Shown piece by piece: positions 17,621 to 28,553 of a stretch of DNA of 64,000 nt. Origin of the DNA: Actinopolyspora mzabensis. GTDB taxonomy: Bacteria; Actinomycetota; Actinomycetes; Mycobacteriales; Pseudonocardiaceae. The notes beneath the pieces were generated by a model that saw only the letters and a program-made list of their open reading frames with translations, was not told where the DNA came from and ran no database searches. The stretch spans positions 372,001-436,000 of the forward strand of contig NZ_FNFM01000001.1 of assembly GCF_900101095.1 (NCBI RefSeq), in the 5' to 3' direction. Position numbers and translations under genes: made by a program. How positions within the stretch are numbered: the first letter of the stretch is position 1; each line of letters opens with the position of its first letter.

Positions 17621-19353
17621 CGACCGAAGAGGCCGCGGGAAGCGGTGGGGCGGCGAACGGTGGCTCGCCGAACGGGGAGTCGCCGAACGGTGGCTCGCCG
17701 AACGGTGGCTCGCCGAACGGTGGCTCGCCGAACGGAGCCGGGGCCGACGGCACCGCGATTCCCGGTGCGCGCCCAGGCGGGCACGCCGCGTTCATCACAG
17801 TGGGCTCGGCGCTGGTGTTGGGGTTTCTCGGCGTCTTCTTCGCGTGGCCGGTGGCGGCCATCCTGCGCCTCGGGCTGAGCTCGGGGCTCGACGAGATACT
17901 GACCGCTCCGGAAACCTGGCGGATCGTCGCCTTCACCCTCGGGCAGGCGGCGGCCTCCACCCTGCTGGCCATCGTGGCCGGGATGCCGCTGGCCTACCTG
18001 CTCGCGCGGGTGCCCGTGCCGGGAAAGGCCCTGCTGCGCGCCCTGATCACCGTCCCGTTCGTACTACCCACCCTGGTGGTGGGAATGGCCTTCCGCGCCC
18101 TGCTCGGCACCGCCGAGCCGAACGCGTGGGCGATCGTGCTTGCCAACGCGTTCTTCAACGTAGCCGTCGTCGCCCGGACCGTCAGCGGACTGTGGACCCA
18201 GCTCGACCCGAGAGCGACCGACGCGGCACGCAGTCTCGGGGCGGGACCTCTCCGGGCCTTCCGCACCGTGACGCTACCCGCGTTGCGCCCCGCGCTGTGG
18301 TCGGCCGGGGCGGTGGTCTTCCTGTTCTGCTCCACCAGCTTCGGTGTGGTGCTGGTACTGGGTGGCGGGCGATACCGGACGCTGGAAACGGAGATCTACC
18401 TGCGCACCGTGCGACTGCTCGACCTTTCCGGCGCGGCCGCGCTGTCGCTGCTGCAGCTCGCGGCGGTGTTGGCCGCGCTGGCCGTCGCCGCGATCGCCCG
18501 CGGCCGCAGGGAGAACGCGCTCGCACTGCGCCGGTCACGAGCCGCCGTACGGCGCCCGAGCGGTCTCGAGTGGATACCGGTGGGCTGCGCGGTCCTCGTG
18601 CTCGGTGCCCTGGCCGCTCCGATCGTCGCACTGCTCGTGCGTTCGGTGAACTCGCGAGGGGGGTGGAGTCTGGCCGGGTATCGGGCGTTGTCCGGAACCG
18701 GGGGAGTACTGGACGTGTCGGGGTGGCAGGCCGCGTGGAACTCGCTGCGTGCCGCCACCGACGCCACTTGGATGTCGTTGCTGCTCGGCGTGCTCGCCTG
18801 CCTGGTGCTGACGAGTCTGCGCAGCCGCTGGACGGCAGAACTCATGGACGCCGGCCTGATGCTGCCGCTGGGGGTGTCCGCCGTCACCGTCGGCTTCGGC
18901 TATCTCGTCACGCTGCACGTGTTGCCGGGTGATCTGCGGACCTCGCCGCTGCTGGTGCCGTTCGCCCAGGCCCTGGTGATCACACCGCTGGTGATCAGAA
19001 CGATACTGCCGGTCCTCCGCTCGGTGGATCCACGGGTACGTGCTGCCGCCGCGACGCTGGGGGCCGGACCGTGGCGGATCCGTCGCGAGGTGGACCTGCC
19101 GTTGGCGGGGCGGGCGGTGATGACCGCCGCGGGCTTCGGTTTCGTCGTCGCCCTGGGCGAGTTCGGCGCCACCGGCTTCCTGGCCCGCCCGGAGACACCG
19201 ACACTTCCCGTGGCGATCAGCACGCTGATCAGCCGCCCCGGCGAGCTGAACACCCAGATGGCCTACGCGGCCTGTGCGTTGCTGATGCTGGTCACCGCCG
19301 GGGCGGTGCTGCTCATCGAAACCCTGCGTTCCGATTCGGCGGGAGAATTCTGA
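17617..19353 (+). CDS. thiP: thiamine ABC transporter, permease
   Basis: A 578-residue double permease. Two halves, each with about six membrane helices, carry the EAA-type loops (D-A-A-R-S-L-G-A-G-P-L-R-A-F-R and A-A-A-T-L-G-A-G-P-W-R) that contact the ATPase. The fused layout is typical of ThiP. Before the first helix there is an unusual cytoplasmic tail with a five-fold repeat of the unit S-P-N-G-G/E (15-bp DNA repeats, 17657-17735). The GTG start overlaps the thiB stop, and the last base of its stop codon is shared with the thiQ ATG (TGATG). Co-transcribed with thiB and thiQ. Confidence 0.93.
   Translation: MTTEEAAGSGGAANGGSPNGESPNGGSPNGGSPNGGSPNGAGADGTAIPGARPGGHAAFITVGSALVLGFLGVFFAWPVAAILRLGLSSGLDEILTAPETWRIVAFTLGQAAASTLLAIVAGMPLAYLLARVPVPGKALLRALITVPFVLPTLVVGMAFRALLGTAEPNAWAIVLANAFFNVAVVARTVSGLWTQLDPRATDAARSLGAGPLRAFRTVTLPALRPALWSAGAVVFLFCSTSFGVVLVLGGGRYRTLETEIYLRTVRLLDLSGAAALSLLQLAAVLAALAVAAIARGRRENALALRRSRAAVRRPSGLEWIPVGCAVLVLGALAAPIVALLVRSVNSRGGWSLAGYRALSGTGGVLDVSGWQAAWNSLRAATDATWMSLLLGVLACLVLTSLRSRWTAELMDAGLMLPLGVSAVTVGFGYLVTLHVLPGDLRTSPLLVPFAQALVITPLVIRTILPVLRSVDPRVRAAAATLGAGPWRIRREVDLPLAGRAVMTAAGFGFVVALGEFGATGFLARPETPTLPVAISTLISRPGELNTQMAYAACALLMLVTAGAVLLIETLRSDSAGEF
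17657..17735 (+). repeat. 15-bp tandem repeat inside thiP
   Basis: About five copies of a 15-bp unit (GGCTCGCCGAACGGT, one copy with GAG for GGT) are tandemly arranged in frame. They encode a Ser-Pro-Asn-Gly-Gly string in the N-terminal cytoplasmic tail of the thiamine permease. Because the unit length is a multiple of three, copy-number change would leave the frame intact. Confidence 0.85.
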
Positions 19354-20465
19354 TGCGTTCCGTACTCGGGTCCGGCGAAACAGCCACGGCTCCGGAATCC
19401 CACCGTGAGCCGGACGACGGCCTGCGGCTGGAAGGCCTGACGGTGCGCTACGGCGGCACCACGGCATTGTCCGATGTGGACCTTCACGTGCCGCGCGGCC
19501 AGGTGCTGGCCGTGCTGGGGCCCTCCGGTTGCGGCAAAACCACTCTGCTGCGAAGCGTGGCCGGGCTGGAGCGCCCCTCGGAAGGACGGATAGCCTTCGA
19601 CGGTGTCGAGCTCTCCGAGGTGCCGGTGCATCGACGCGGTTTCGGCATGGTCTTCCAGGAGGGCCAGCTCTTCGGCCACCGCGACGTGGCGGGCAATGTG
19701 GACTTCGCGCTGCGCATGCGATCGGTCGGTAGAAGCGAGCGCCGCGACACGGTGACTCGACTTCTCGAACTGGTCGGACTGGGCGGGTATCAGGACCGAC
19801 GAGTCACCGAGTTGTCCGGTGGGCAGGCACAACGGGTCGCGCTGGCACGAGCGCTGGCGGCCGACCCCCGGTTGCTGCTGCTCGACGAGCCGCTCTCCGG
19901 GCTGGACCGGAGGCTGCGGGAGCGGCTGGCCGTGGATCTGGCGCGTGTGCTCGATCGGAACCGGATGACCGGTGTGCTGGTGACCCACGACCACGACGAG
20001 GCCTTCACGCTCGCCGATCGGACCGCGGTACTCGTGGCGGGGCGGATCGAACAGCTCGACACCCCGTGGCGCCTCTGGCACCGGCCCGCCACCGAGGAGG
20101 TGGCACGCTTCCTGGGATGCGGCACCGTCCTCCCCGGCCACGCCGAGGACGAGACGATCCGCTGCGAACTCGGTACGGTGCCCCGTCCTGCGGACTGCCC
20201 TTCGGGGACTGTCCGGATAGGACTACGTGCGGCAGGACTGCGGGCCGCGCCCGCCGGGGAGGAAGCCCCGATCGGACAGCCGCGCGCCGTGGTGCGGGAA
20301 CGAGTCCATCGACAGGACCACGTGCGGTTGACCGTGACCGTGCCGGACGCGCCGGGACTCGCACCGCTGGAAGCCGTCACCTCGCTCGACGACGTTCCCC
20401 ACCTCGACGAGGAGGTGACGCTGACCCTCGAACCGAGCGGAACGGCCCTGATCACCGAGACCTAG
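19353..20465 (+). CDS. thiQ: thiamine ABC transporter, ATP-binding protein
   Basis: A 370-residue ABC ATPase that powers thiamine uptake. Walker A (G-P-S-G-C-G-K-T-T), the Q-loop (V-F-Q-E-G), signature L-S-G-G-Q-A-Q-R, Walker B (L-L-L-L-D-E-P) and H-loop (V-T-H-D-H-D-E-A) are all present. It is longer than enterobacterial ThiQ (about 230) because of a C-terminal regulatory-type domain (after about residue 240), as in many actinobacterial importers. ATG 19353 shares one base with the thiP stop. The operon order B-P-Q and the riboswitch make the thiamine assignment firm. Confidence 0.92.
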   Translation: MRSVLGSGETATAPESHREPDDGLRLEGLTVRYGGTTALSDVDLHVPRGQVLAVLGPSGCGKTTLLRSVAGLERPSEGRIAFDGVELSEVPVHRRGFGMVFQEGQLFGHRDVAGNVDFALRMRSVGRSERRDTVTRLLELVGLGGYQDRRVTELSGGQAQRVALARALAADPRLLLLDEPLSGLDRRLRERLAVDLARVLDRNRMTGVLVTHDHDEAFTLADRTAVLVAGRIEQLDTPWRLWHRPATEEVARFLGCGTVLPGHAEDETIRCELGTVPRPADCPSGTVRIGLRAAGLRAAPAGEEAPIGQPRAVVRERVHRQDHVRLTVTVPDAPGLAPLEAVTSLDDVPHLDEEVTLTLEPSGTALITET

Positions 20466-20483
20466 CACGGTCCGGCCGACTCG

Positions 20484-20505
20484 ACTCGCTCAGGTTAGAG
20501 CGAGT
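20484..20505. terminator. terminator between thiQ and geosmin synthase
   Basis: ACTCGCTC and GAGCGAGT form a perfect 8-bp stem with the 6-base loop AGGTTA, 19 bases after the thiQ stop. The geosmin synthase gene ends on the other strand about 110 bases away, so the hairpin may serve thiQ mainly. Confidence 0.7.
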
Positions 20506-20614
20506 TCACGTAGGTTCGACCCGGTTTCCGTGGGTGTGCCCGGCAGAGCCTTCCACCGCCTGCGCATCACGGGAGCTCCGACCTCGGGTGGGTACCACCG
20601 CTGGAAATTCCCGG

Positions 20615-22903
<2,289 letters not shown>

Positions 22904-23041
22904 CTACGACCATCCGAGCGATGCTCGTGTTCTATCGGGTGACATCCGTCCGCTGCTCGAACCAACCGGTTGATGTCCGTCGGCGACCGTTCCGCCACGG
23001 CCGCCGACTCACGACGTCGCTGAGCCCGCTCGGCGGGCGTC

Positions 23042-23061
23042 GATTTCCCGCTCGGGAAATC
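23042..23061. terminator. perfect 9-bp hairpin downstream of ABC permease
   Basis: GATTTCCCG and CGGGAAATC form an uninterrupted stem with a 2-base centre, about 90 bases past the permease stop on the minus strand. Together with the palindrome at 23095-23116 it makes a double hairpin at the operon end. Confidence 0.55.
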
Positions 23062-23094
23062 TTGGGGGAGGTGGGACGGTACGGCCCGGTCGTT

Positions 23095-23116
23095 GTCAAT
23101 TTCCCGCGAAATCGCC
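23095..23116. repeat. AATTTC/GAAAT palindrome, copy 2
   Basis: GTCAATTTCCCGCGAAATCG is nearly the reverse complement of the copies at 56341 and 61495 (GCGATTTCGCGAGGAATTGAC type). It lies about 35 bases after the minus-strand permease stop, so it may also act as a terminator. Confidence 0.6.
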
Positions 23117-23150
23117 GCGCCGCTACGGACAAACCTTCCTCGCGGTCGGG

Positions 23151-24011
23151 TCAGGTGTCCTTGGTGGCCATCCGTGCCACCGCCGCCGAAAAGCCCACCA
23201 GCGTGTAGCAACCGGCGCGCCACAGTCCGTCCACCAGATTGTTCCAGCGGATCGGATCACTCAGTACGTCGCTGATGGAGTACCAGTCGGCGGTTATGAA
23301 GATCGGCTTGAGCCACTCCAGGGACGGAATGGCCTCCAGCACCCCGAACACGATCAATCCCCCCACCGTGGCGATGAGCACCAGCAGCGAGTGCTCGGTC
23401 GTCGCGGATATCGCCAGCGCGACGGCGCCGACCGCGGCCATCTGCACCGCGCACCAGGCCGTTGCCAGTGCGACCCTGCCAAGTGCCTCACCCAGCGGGA
23501 GAGTGGTGCCGGACAGGGTGACCAGACCGTCGCTGCCGACGATCAGCAGTCCGGTCAGCACTCCGCTCAACGCGACGACACCGACGGCGAGCACCACCAT
23601 CAGCAGCACGCCCAGTGCCTTGACCACCACCAGCCGCACCCTGCCGATCGGTGCCAGCAGCAGCCCGCGCAACGTACCGTTGGCCGCCTCGCCCGCCAGT
23701 CCGTCGGCGGCCACCATCGCGGTGATCAACGGCAGCAGCAGGTTCTGCGTCAGCATCAGGGCCAGCACCGGAAGGACAAGCCCGTTGCCCGCGACCGCCG
23801 AGAACAGTCCCGTTCCACCGGAAGGTCCTCCGGTTATCGCGAGCACCGTTCCGATCAGGACGGGGATCAACGCCAGCCCGAGCAGCGCGAGCAGATTGCG
23901 CGGCCGGTGCAGTATCCAACTCAGCTCGGAGCTCACCACTCGTCCGAACGGCGCCGAAGTGCGTTGCCGGATGCCGGACGGCAGCTCGACCCGTGAGGCC
24001 GTTCCCGTCAT
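23151..24011 (-). CDS. ABC-2 type transporter permease
   Basis: A 286-residue integral membrane protein with about six hydrophobic helices and the ABC-2 exporter layout: a cytoplasmic start, V-S-S-E-L-x-W and R-P-R-N-L before the first helix, and G-E-A-A-N-G-T-L-R-G-L-L-L-A-P-I-G-R between helices 2 and 3. This loop is typical of multidrug or lipid/peptide exporters. ATG 24011 overlaps the ATPase stop by four bases (ATGA). It is the last gene of a three-gene operon with an exported LolA/RseB-like protein. The cargo is unknown. Confidence 0.88.
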   Translation of the reverse strand: MTGTASRVELPSGIRQRTSAPFGRVVSSELSWILHRPRNLLALLGLALIPVLIGTVLAITGGPSGGTGLFSAVAGNGLVLPVLALMLTQNLLLPLITAMVAADGLAGEAANGTLRGLLLAPIGRVRLVVVKALGVLLMVVLAVGVVALSGVLTGLLIVGSDGLVTLSGTTLPLGEALGRVALATAWCAVQMAAVGAVALAISATTEHSLLVLIATVGGLIVFGVLEAIPSLEWLKPIFITADWYSISDVLSDPIRWNNLVDGLWRAGCYTLVGFSAAVARMATKDT

Positions 24012-24988
24012 GACTCCCCCTCGGTGAGTCGAGCGAAGATCTCCTCCAGGCCCGCACGGTTCCGGCGTGCCTCGTGCACCCCGATCCCGGCGTGTACCAG
24101 TGCCGCGACCACTTCGGGTGCGTCCGTTTCGGACAGTTCCACTCGTAGTTCTCCCCGTTCCACGCGAGCCGGTATGCCGCTCTGCCGTAGTGTCTCCAGC
24201 CCCGACTCGTTGTCGGAAACCCGGAGCAGCAGATTGGGCCCGCCGGACTCCAGCAGGGTCGCCAACTCGCCCTGCGCGATCAGCGACCCGGCCTGCAGTA
24301 CGGCCGCATGGGTGCAGGTCGCCTCCACCTCGGACAGCAGGTGTGAGGAGACCACCACTGTCGTCCCGCTCGCGTGCAACTCCGCGATTATTCGGCGTAC
24401 CTCCCTGGTACCCGCCGGATCCAGGCCGTTCGTCGGTTCGTCGAGCACCACGAGGTCGCGCGGCACGAGCAGCGCCGCGGCCAGCCCGAGCCGCTGCTTC
24501 ATACCCAGCGAGTAGGAGCGGTACTTGCGTTCCGCGGCCTCGACGAGCCCCACTCGCTCCAGTGCCTGCCGCACCGCCGTGGTTACGTCCGAGCCGTACA
24601 GCGCGGGCTCCATGGCGGCACAACGGAGCAGGTTCCGCCTACCCGACATGAAGGGGTGAAACCCCGGACCTTCCACCAGGGCTCCCACCGAGGGCAGTGC
24701 GCGACCGCTCTGGTCCGGCATGCGGTATCCGAGCAGTTCGACCGACCCGGCGGACGGTTCGGTCAGCCCCAGCAGCATCCGGATCGTGGTGGTCTTGCCC
24801 GAGCCGTTCGGACCGAGCATGCCGACCACCGCACCGCGCGGTACCCACAGGTCCACGTCGGCGACCGCCACGGTCCCGCCGTAGGTCTTGCGTAGCGAGC
24901 TGGTGCGCAGTGCGGGTTCCGATTCTTCCCGCCCGGAGGCGGGGGCGCTCGTAACCCCCGCCTCGGCGGTGTCAGCGGGTCCGGTCAT
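24008..24988 (-). CDS. ABC transporter ATP-binding protein
   Basis: A 326-residue ATPase of the exporter (DrrA/CcmA-like) class. Walker A G-P-N-G-S-G-K-T-T-T, signature Y-S-L-G-M-K-Q-R-L-G, Walker B L-V-V-L-D-E-P-T-N-G-L-D-P and switch His in V-V-S-S-H-L-L-S-E are present. The C-terminal domain after about residue 245 is the usual accessory domain of drug/lipid exporters, ending in L-E-E-I-F-A-R-L-T. ATG 24988 shares one base with the stop of the preceding gene. It works with the permease at 23151-24011. Confidence 0.9.
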   Translation of the reverse strand: MTGPADTAEAGVTSAPASGREESEPALRTSSLRKTYGGTVAVADVDLWVPRGAVVGMLGPNGSGKTTTIRMLLGLTEPSAGSVELLGYRMPDQSGRALPSVGALVEGPGFHPFMSGRRNLLRCAAMEPALYGSDVTTAVRQALERVGLVEAAERKYRSYSLGMKQRLGLAAALLVPRDLVVLDEPTNGLDPAGTREVRRIIAELHASGTTVVVSSHLLSEVEATCTHAAVLQAGSLIAQGELATLLESGGPNLLLRVSDNESGLETLRQSGIPARVERGELRVELSETDAPEVVAALVHAGIGVHEARRNRAGLEEIFARLTEGES

Positions 24989-26118
24989 CAGGAGTCCCGC
25001 AGTGCCTCGATCAGTACCTGCTGCGGAACCGCACCGGCGGCCACCCGGCCGTCGGAGGTCAGCACCGCCGAGCCGACCGAAGTGTTGATCACCCAGCCGT
25101 GGCCCCACGAGCCGCTGACCGGCGACCCCATGCGTTCGGCCATGGCGCGAACGCCGGTTCCGCCCGTTTCGGCCGCGCCGGGTCCGGACCGTTCACCATC
25201 ACCGGTGGACGAACGCATCGCGCTCTCCGGCAGCCGGCTCAGCACCACCGTGTCCCAGCCGGTTCCCTCGATCCGGGGTCGGTTCCCGTCGCCGGGGCCG
25301 GAATCCCCCTCCCGGGAGGGGGCGGAACCCTGCTCCTCGGGCTTTTCTGGGGTGCGCACCTTCGCGTTCTCCGGCGGGGTGAACTGGAACAGCTCCGCGT
25401 CCTGCTCGCCCGTGCTCAGTTCGGAGAACCCGGCCCGCAGCGCTGGATCGCTCGAACCGTTGGCGTTGACCTCCACCCGAAGTGGGATCCGAGTCTCGGC
25501 TCCCACGCCGATCCGGACCTCGCGCAGCTTGGTGCGTTCGTTCGGTTTCGGTGTCAGCACCAACTCGTAGGCGTCCCGCCCCGCGACGCTCGCGGTGCCG
25601 TCCACCTGCACGGTGCTGGTCTCCCGCAGTTTGCCGACGAGCCGCTGGGCGAGCTCCGAGGGATCCGCCGGAGCGTCCGCCTCCGGACGTTCCGTCCCGG
25701 AGTCCTCCCGGGAGGACTCCCCGTGGGGGTACTTGACCACGGTGCGTTCGGCGGAGTCCCACTTCCACACCGTGTTGCCGTCGTCGACCACGGTGGTCTC
25801 ACCGCTGCCGTCGGACATCGAGATCCGTTGCCGCTGCTGACCGTCGTACCAGACCCGCATCGACTTCTCGCCGCCCGAGAGCAGCTCACCGGCCTCGCCC
25901 GCCCCCGGAAGCGCGGGTAACCCGAGCTCGTTCTGCACGGTGATCCTGCCCGAGAGCGCCGGTGGATCCGATTCCATCACCGAAGCGAGCAGCTCGTTGG
26001 CGGACACCTGGGGAAGCTGGGGGCTCTGCGCCCCCGCGGGAAGCGTCATGGAGGTGAGTCCGAGCGCTCCGGCGGCGATTCCGGCCGACGCGGTAAGCGC
26101 GATGTTCCTGCGTCTCAT
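24988..26118 (-). CDS. exported LolA/RseB-like protein
   Basis: A 376-residue secreted protein. The start M-R-R-R-N-I-A-L-T, a hydrophobic core and A-G-A-Q at about residues 28-31 make a standard Sec signal peptide. The mature part has a LolA/RseB-like pattern of beta strands (L-S-G-R-I-T-V-Q-N-E, M-R-V-W-Y-D-G-Q-Q-R-Q-R-I, T-V-W-K-W-D-S), then an acidic, Pro/Gly/Ser-rich stretch around residue 260-300. Such folds carry lipid or sense envelope stress. It heads the operon with the ABC exporter and is divergent from the two-component system, so a sensing or periplasm-type carrier role is plausible. The start follows a GAAGGGAA motif. Confidence 0.75.
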   Translation of the reverse strand: MRRRNIALTASAGIAAGALGLTSMTLPAGAQSPQLPQVSANELLASVMESDPPALSGRITVQNELGLPALPGAGEAGELLSGGEKSMRVWYDGQQRQRISMSDGSGETTVVDDGNTVWKWDSAERTVVKYPHGESSREDSGTERPEADAPADPSELAQRLVGKLRETSTVQVDGTASVAGRDAYELVLTPKPNERTKLREVRIGVGAETRIPLRVEVNANGSSDPALRAGFSELSTGEQDAELFQFTPPENAKVRTPEKPEEQGSAPSREGDSGPGDGNRPRIEGTGWDTVVLSRLPESAMRSSTGDGERSGPGAAETGGTGVRAMAERMGSPVSGSWGHGWVINTSVGSAVLTSDGRVAAGAVPQQVLIEALRDS

Positions 26119-26335
26119 CCGATTCCCTTCGAGTTCTTTGCGGTCGATACCCACCTTGCACCCGTCCCGCTGAGATGATCCTGAGAATACGGTTCCGGTG
26201 ATCCCGTCAGGGGCGTGTGCGGGGGCGCCGCGCTCGGTGAGTGGTGCCTGCCGCCGGGAACCACTCCCCGGCGGACCGTGCCGACTTCCGCGATGGAAAC
26301 CGGGCGTGCGATGCGTTGTCGATGGTGTCGCAGGC

Positions 26336-27043
26336 ATGCTGAGAGTCGTGAACCATGAGAACACTCCCGTCCGAGTACTGGTGGTCGACGACGAAGCGGG
26401 GGTCCGGACCGCGTTGCGTCGCGGCCTGTCCGCCGAAGGTATGGAGGTCACCGTCTGCTCCGAGGGCCACGAAGCGCTCCGGCAGGGCGCGACGGGATCG
26501 TTCGACGTCATTCTGCTGGATGTGCTGCTTCCCGGCCTGTCCGGGTACCGGGTGCTGGAGCGGTTACGGCATCGCGGGATACACACACCGGTGCTGCTGG
26601 TCTCGGCCAAGGACGGTGAGTTCGACCAGGCGGACGGGCTGGATCTGGGAGCCGACGGGTACGTGGTCAAACCGTTCTCGTTCGTGGTGCTGGCCGCGCA
26701 GGTGCGGGCGCTCGTCCGGAGAGGGGACACCCCTGCCAGGCAGGACAGCCTCCGGGTCGGTGAACTGGAGATCGACCGCTCCGGACGCAAGGTCAGTTGG
26801 GCCGGGGATCCGATAGCGTTGTCCCCCAGGGAGTACAAACTGCTGGTCGCGTTGGCGAGCCGCCCGGGCACGGTGCTGACCAAGGAGGACCTGCTGCAGG
26901 CGGTGTGGGGCAACGACCAGGAAGTCACCCGCAACGTGGTGGAGGTCTACGTCGGCTATCTGCGACGCAAGCTCGACGCGGTCGGCGCGGGTGAGCTGGT
27001 GGAGACCGTGCGCGGCCACGGCTACCGGATGAACGATGCGTGA
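26336..27043 (+). CDS. OmpR-type response regulator
   Basis: A 235-residue response regulator. The receiver has acidic pair V-V-D-D-E, phosphorylation Asp at residue 62 (I-L-L-D-V-L-L-P-G) and the conserved Lys in V-V-K-P-F-S. The C-terminal winged helix shows L-S-P-R-E-Y-K-L-L, the N-V-V-E-V-Y-V-G-Y-L-R-R-K recognition helix and V-R-G-H-G-Y-R. ATG 26336 is used; GTG 26348 is an alternative start. It precedes the histidine kinase by about 50 bases and is divergent from the LolA-like/ABC operon, its likely target. Confidence 0.93.
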   Translation: MLRVVNHENTPVRVLVVDDEAGVRTALRRGLSAEGMEVTVCSEGHEALRQGATGSFDVILLDVLLPGLSGYRVLERLRHRGIHTPVLLVSAKDGEFDQADGLDLGADGYVVKPFSFVVLAAQVRALVRRGDTPARQDSLRVGELEIDRSGRKVSWAGDPIALSPREYKLLVALASRPGTVLTKEDLLQAVWGNDQEVTRNVVEVYVGYLRRKLDAVGAGELVETVRGHGYRMNDA

Positions 27044-27094
27044 GTCCGTTCCCGGCACCGCTGTTCCCACCCGACGCGAAGGGCGCGTCCTCCC

Positions 27095-28471
27095 ATGAGA
27101 CGCCGTTTCCGGTTCGGGGCCGGTCGCGGTCCCCGCGCCTGGTGGAGGCGGCGAACCGTGCAGTTCCGCACCAGCGTCGCCGCCGTGTTCGCCTCGTTGC
27201 TGGGGCTGGCCGTGATCGTGTCCATCAGCGGGGCGTTCATCGGGCTGCTCTCGCTGGAGTCGGTGGACACGAGGCTTCGTACCGAGTCGCGCACCGCAGC
27301 GGAGAGCCTGACCGAGGGTTCCGCTCCCGGACGGGTCGCCGGAGACGGCATCCGGGTGCTGGACACGGCGGGGAGCCCGGTGGACGGGAAGGGAACCACC
27401 GCGCTGCGACCTTGGGAGATCAACAGTCTGAAAGCCGGCAAGGGAGTCACCAGGTCCGGCGGAACCGCCGATTCCGGTGCGGGAGTCCGCTGGGTGGGCC
27501 GCGTGGTGGCCGCTCCGAGCGGCAAACCCCTGCTGGTGCTGGCCCAGGCGGATCTCTCGGCCTATCGTGACGTTCGTACCACCGCGAACCGGGTGCTCGG
27601 GCTCGGATCGCTGGTGGTCGCGCTGCTCGTGGGCACGGCGACCTGGTTGGCGGTACGCGGAGCCCTTCGCCCGGTGCGCCGGATGCGGTTGGCCGCCGCA
27701 CGGCTGCCGGTGGGGGAGCGGCTACCGCTGCCCGAAGCCGACGACGAGCTGCGCTCGCTCGCTCGGGCGACCAACGACATGCTCGCCCGGCGTGACGCGG
27801 ACACCGAGCGGCTGAGCAGGTTCACCGGGGACGCTGCGCACGAACTGCGCAATCCGGTGGGCTCGATCCGCGCACAGGCCGAGGTCGCGGTGGTGCACCC
27901 CGACCCGGAACTGGCCCAGGAGACGTTGCTGCAGATCGAGCAGGAGGCCCGGCGCCTGTCCGAACTGGTGGAGGGGCTGCTGGCGCTGGCGCGCTCGGAT
28001 ACCGCGACACCCCCCGAGGGCGGGCCGGTGGAGCTCGTGGCGGCGGCGCGCCTGGTGGTCGACCGGGCGAACACGGCGGGCACGGGGACCAGGGTGCGAC
28101 TGGCCACACCGCTGTCCGCCGTCACCGTGTGGGCCACGTCCGCCGAGGTCGCCACCGTGCTGGACAATCTCGTCGCGAACGCGCTGCGTTACGCGCGGGT
28201 GGTCGTGCGTGTCTCCGTGCTGCCGACTTCCCGGGGTGCACGGCTGCTCGTGGACGACGACGGGCCGGGCATAGCACCGGAGCACCGTCCCCACGTGTTC
28301 GAACGGTTCTACCGTGCCGAGGCCGACCGCGCACGCGACGGCGGTGGCTCGGGACTGGGGCTGGCGCTGGTCGCCGAAGTGGTCCGACGGCGTGGCGGTT
28401 CGACACTGGTGGGGACTTCCCCGGAAGGGGGCGCGCGGCTCGAGGTTCGCCTGCCCGACCGAAAGCGGTGA
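27095..28471 (+). CDS. sensor histidine kinase
   Basis: A 458-residue membrane kinase. A basic N-terminal stretch is followed by one helix (about residues 27-52), an extracytoplasmic sensor of about 110 residues, a second helix (about 165-187), a HAMP linker (R-P-V-R-R-M-R), and the dimerisation box F-T-G-D-A-A-H-E-L-R-N-P with His at about residue 249. The ATPase domain shows N-L-V-A-N-A-L-R-Y-A (N box), D-D-D-G-P-G-I (G1), F-E-R-F-Y-R (F box) and G-S-G-L-G-L-A (G2). It pairs with the regulator just upstream. Signal unknown. Confidence 0.93.
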   Translation: MRRRFRFGAGRGPRAWWRRRTVQFRTSVAAVFASLLGLAVIVSISGAFIGLLSLESVDTRLRTESRTAAESLTEGSAPGRVAGDGIRVLDTAGSPVDGKGTTALRPWEINSLKAGKGVTRSGGTADSGAGVRWVGRVVAAPSGKPLLVLAQADLSAYRDVRTTANRVLGLGSLVVALLVGTATWLAVRGALRPVRRMRLAAARLPVGERLPLPEADDELRSLARATNDMLARRDADTERLSRFTGDAAHELRNPVGSIRAQAEVAVVHPDPELAQETLLQIEQEARRLSELVEGLLALARSDTATPPEGGPVELVAAARLVVDRANTAGTGTRVRLATPLSAVTVWATSAEVATVLDNLVANALRYARVVVRVSVLPTSRGARLLVDDDGPGIAPEHRPHVFERFYRAEADRARDGGGSGLGLALVAEVVRRRGGSTLVGTSPEGGARLEVRLPDRKR

Positions 28472-28553
28472 GCGGAGCGGGGTGCGGCGAGTTCTCGGGG
28501 TGCCGGCGGAGCTTCCCGACCCGGAGGAACCGGCCCGCGCCGGGACGGGCAGG

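Noticed and set aside
17657-17735. Tandem repeats as a CRISPR array
   Set aside because: Units are 15 bp without spacers, and are in frame inside thiP.
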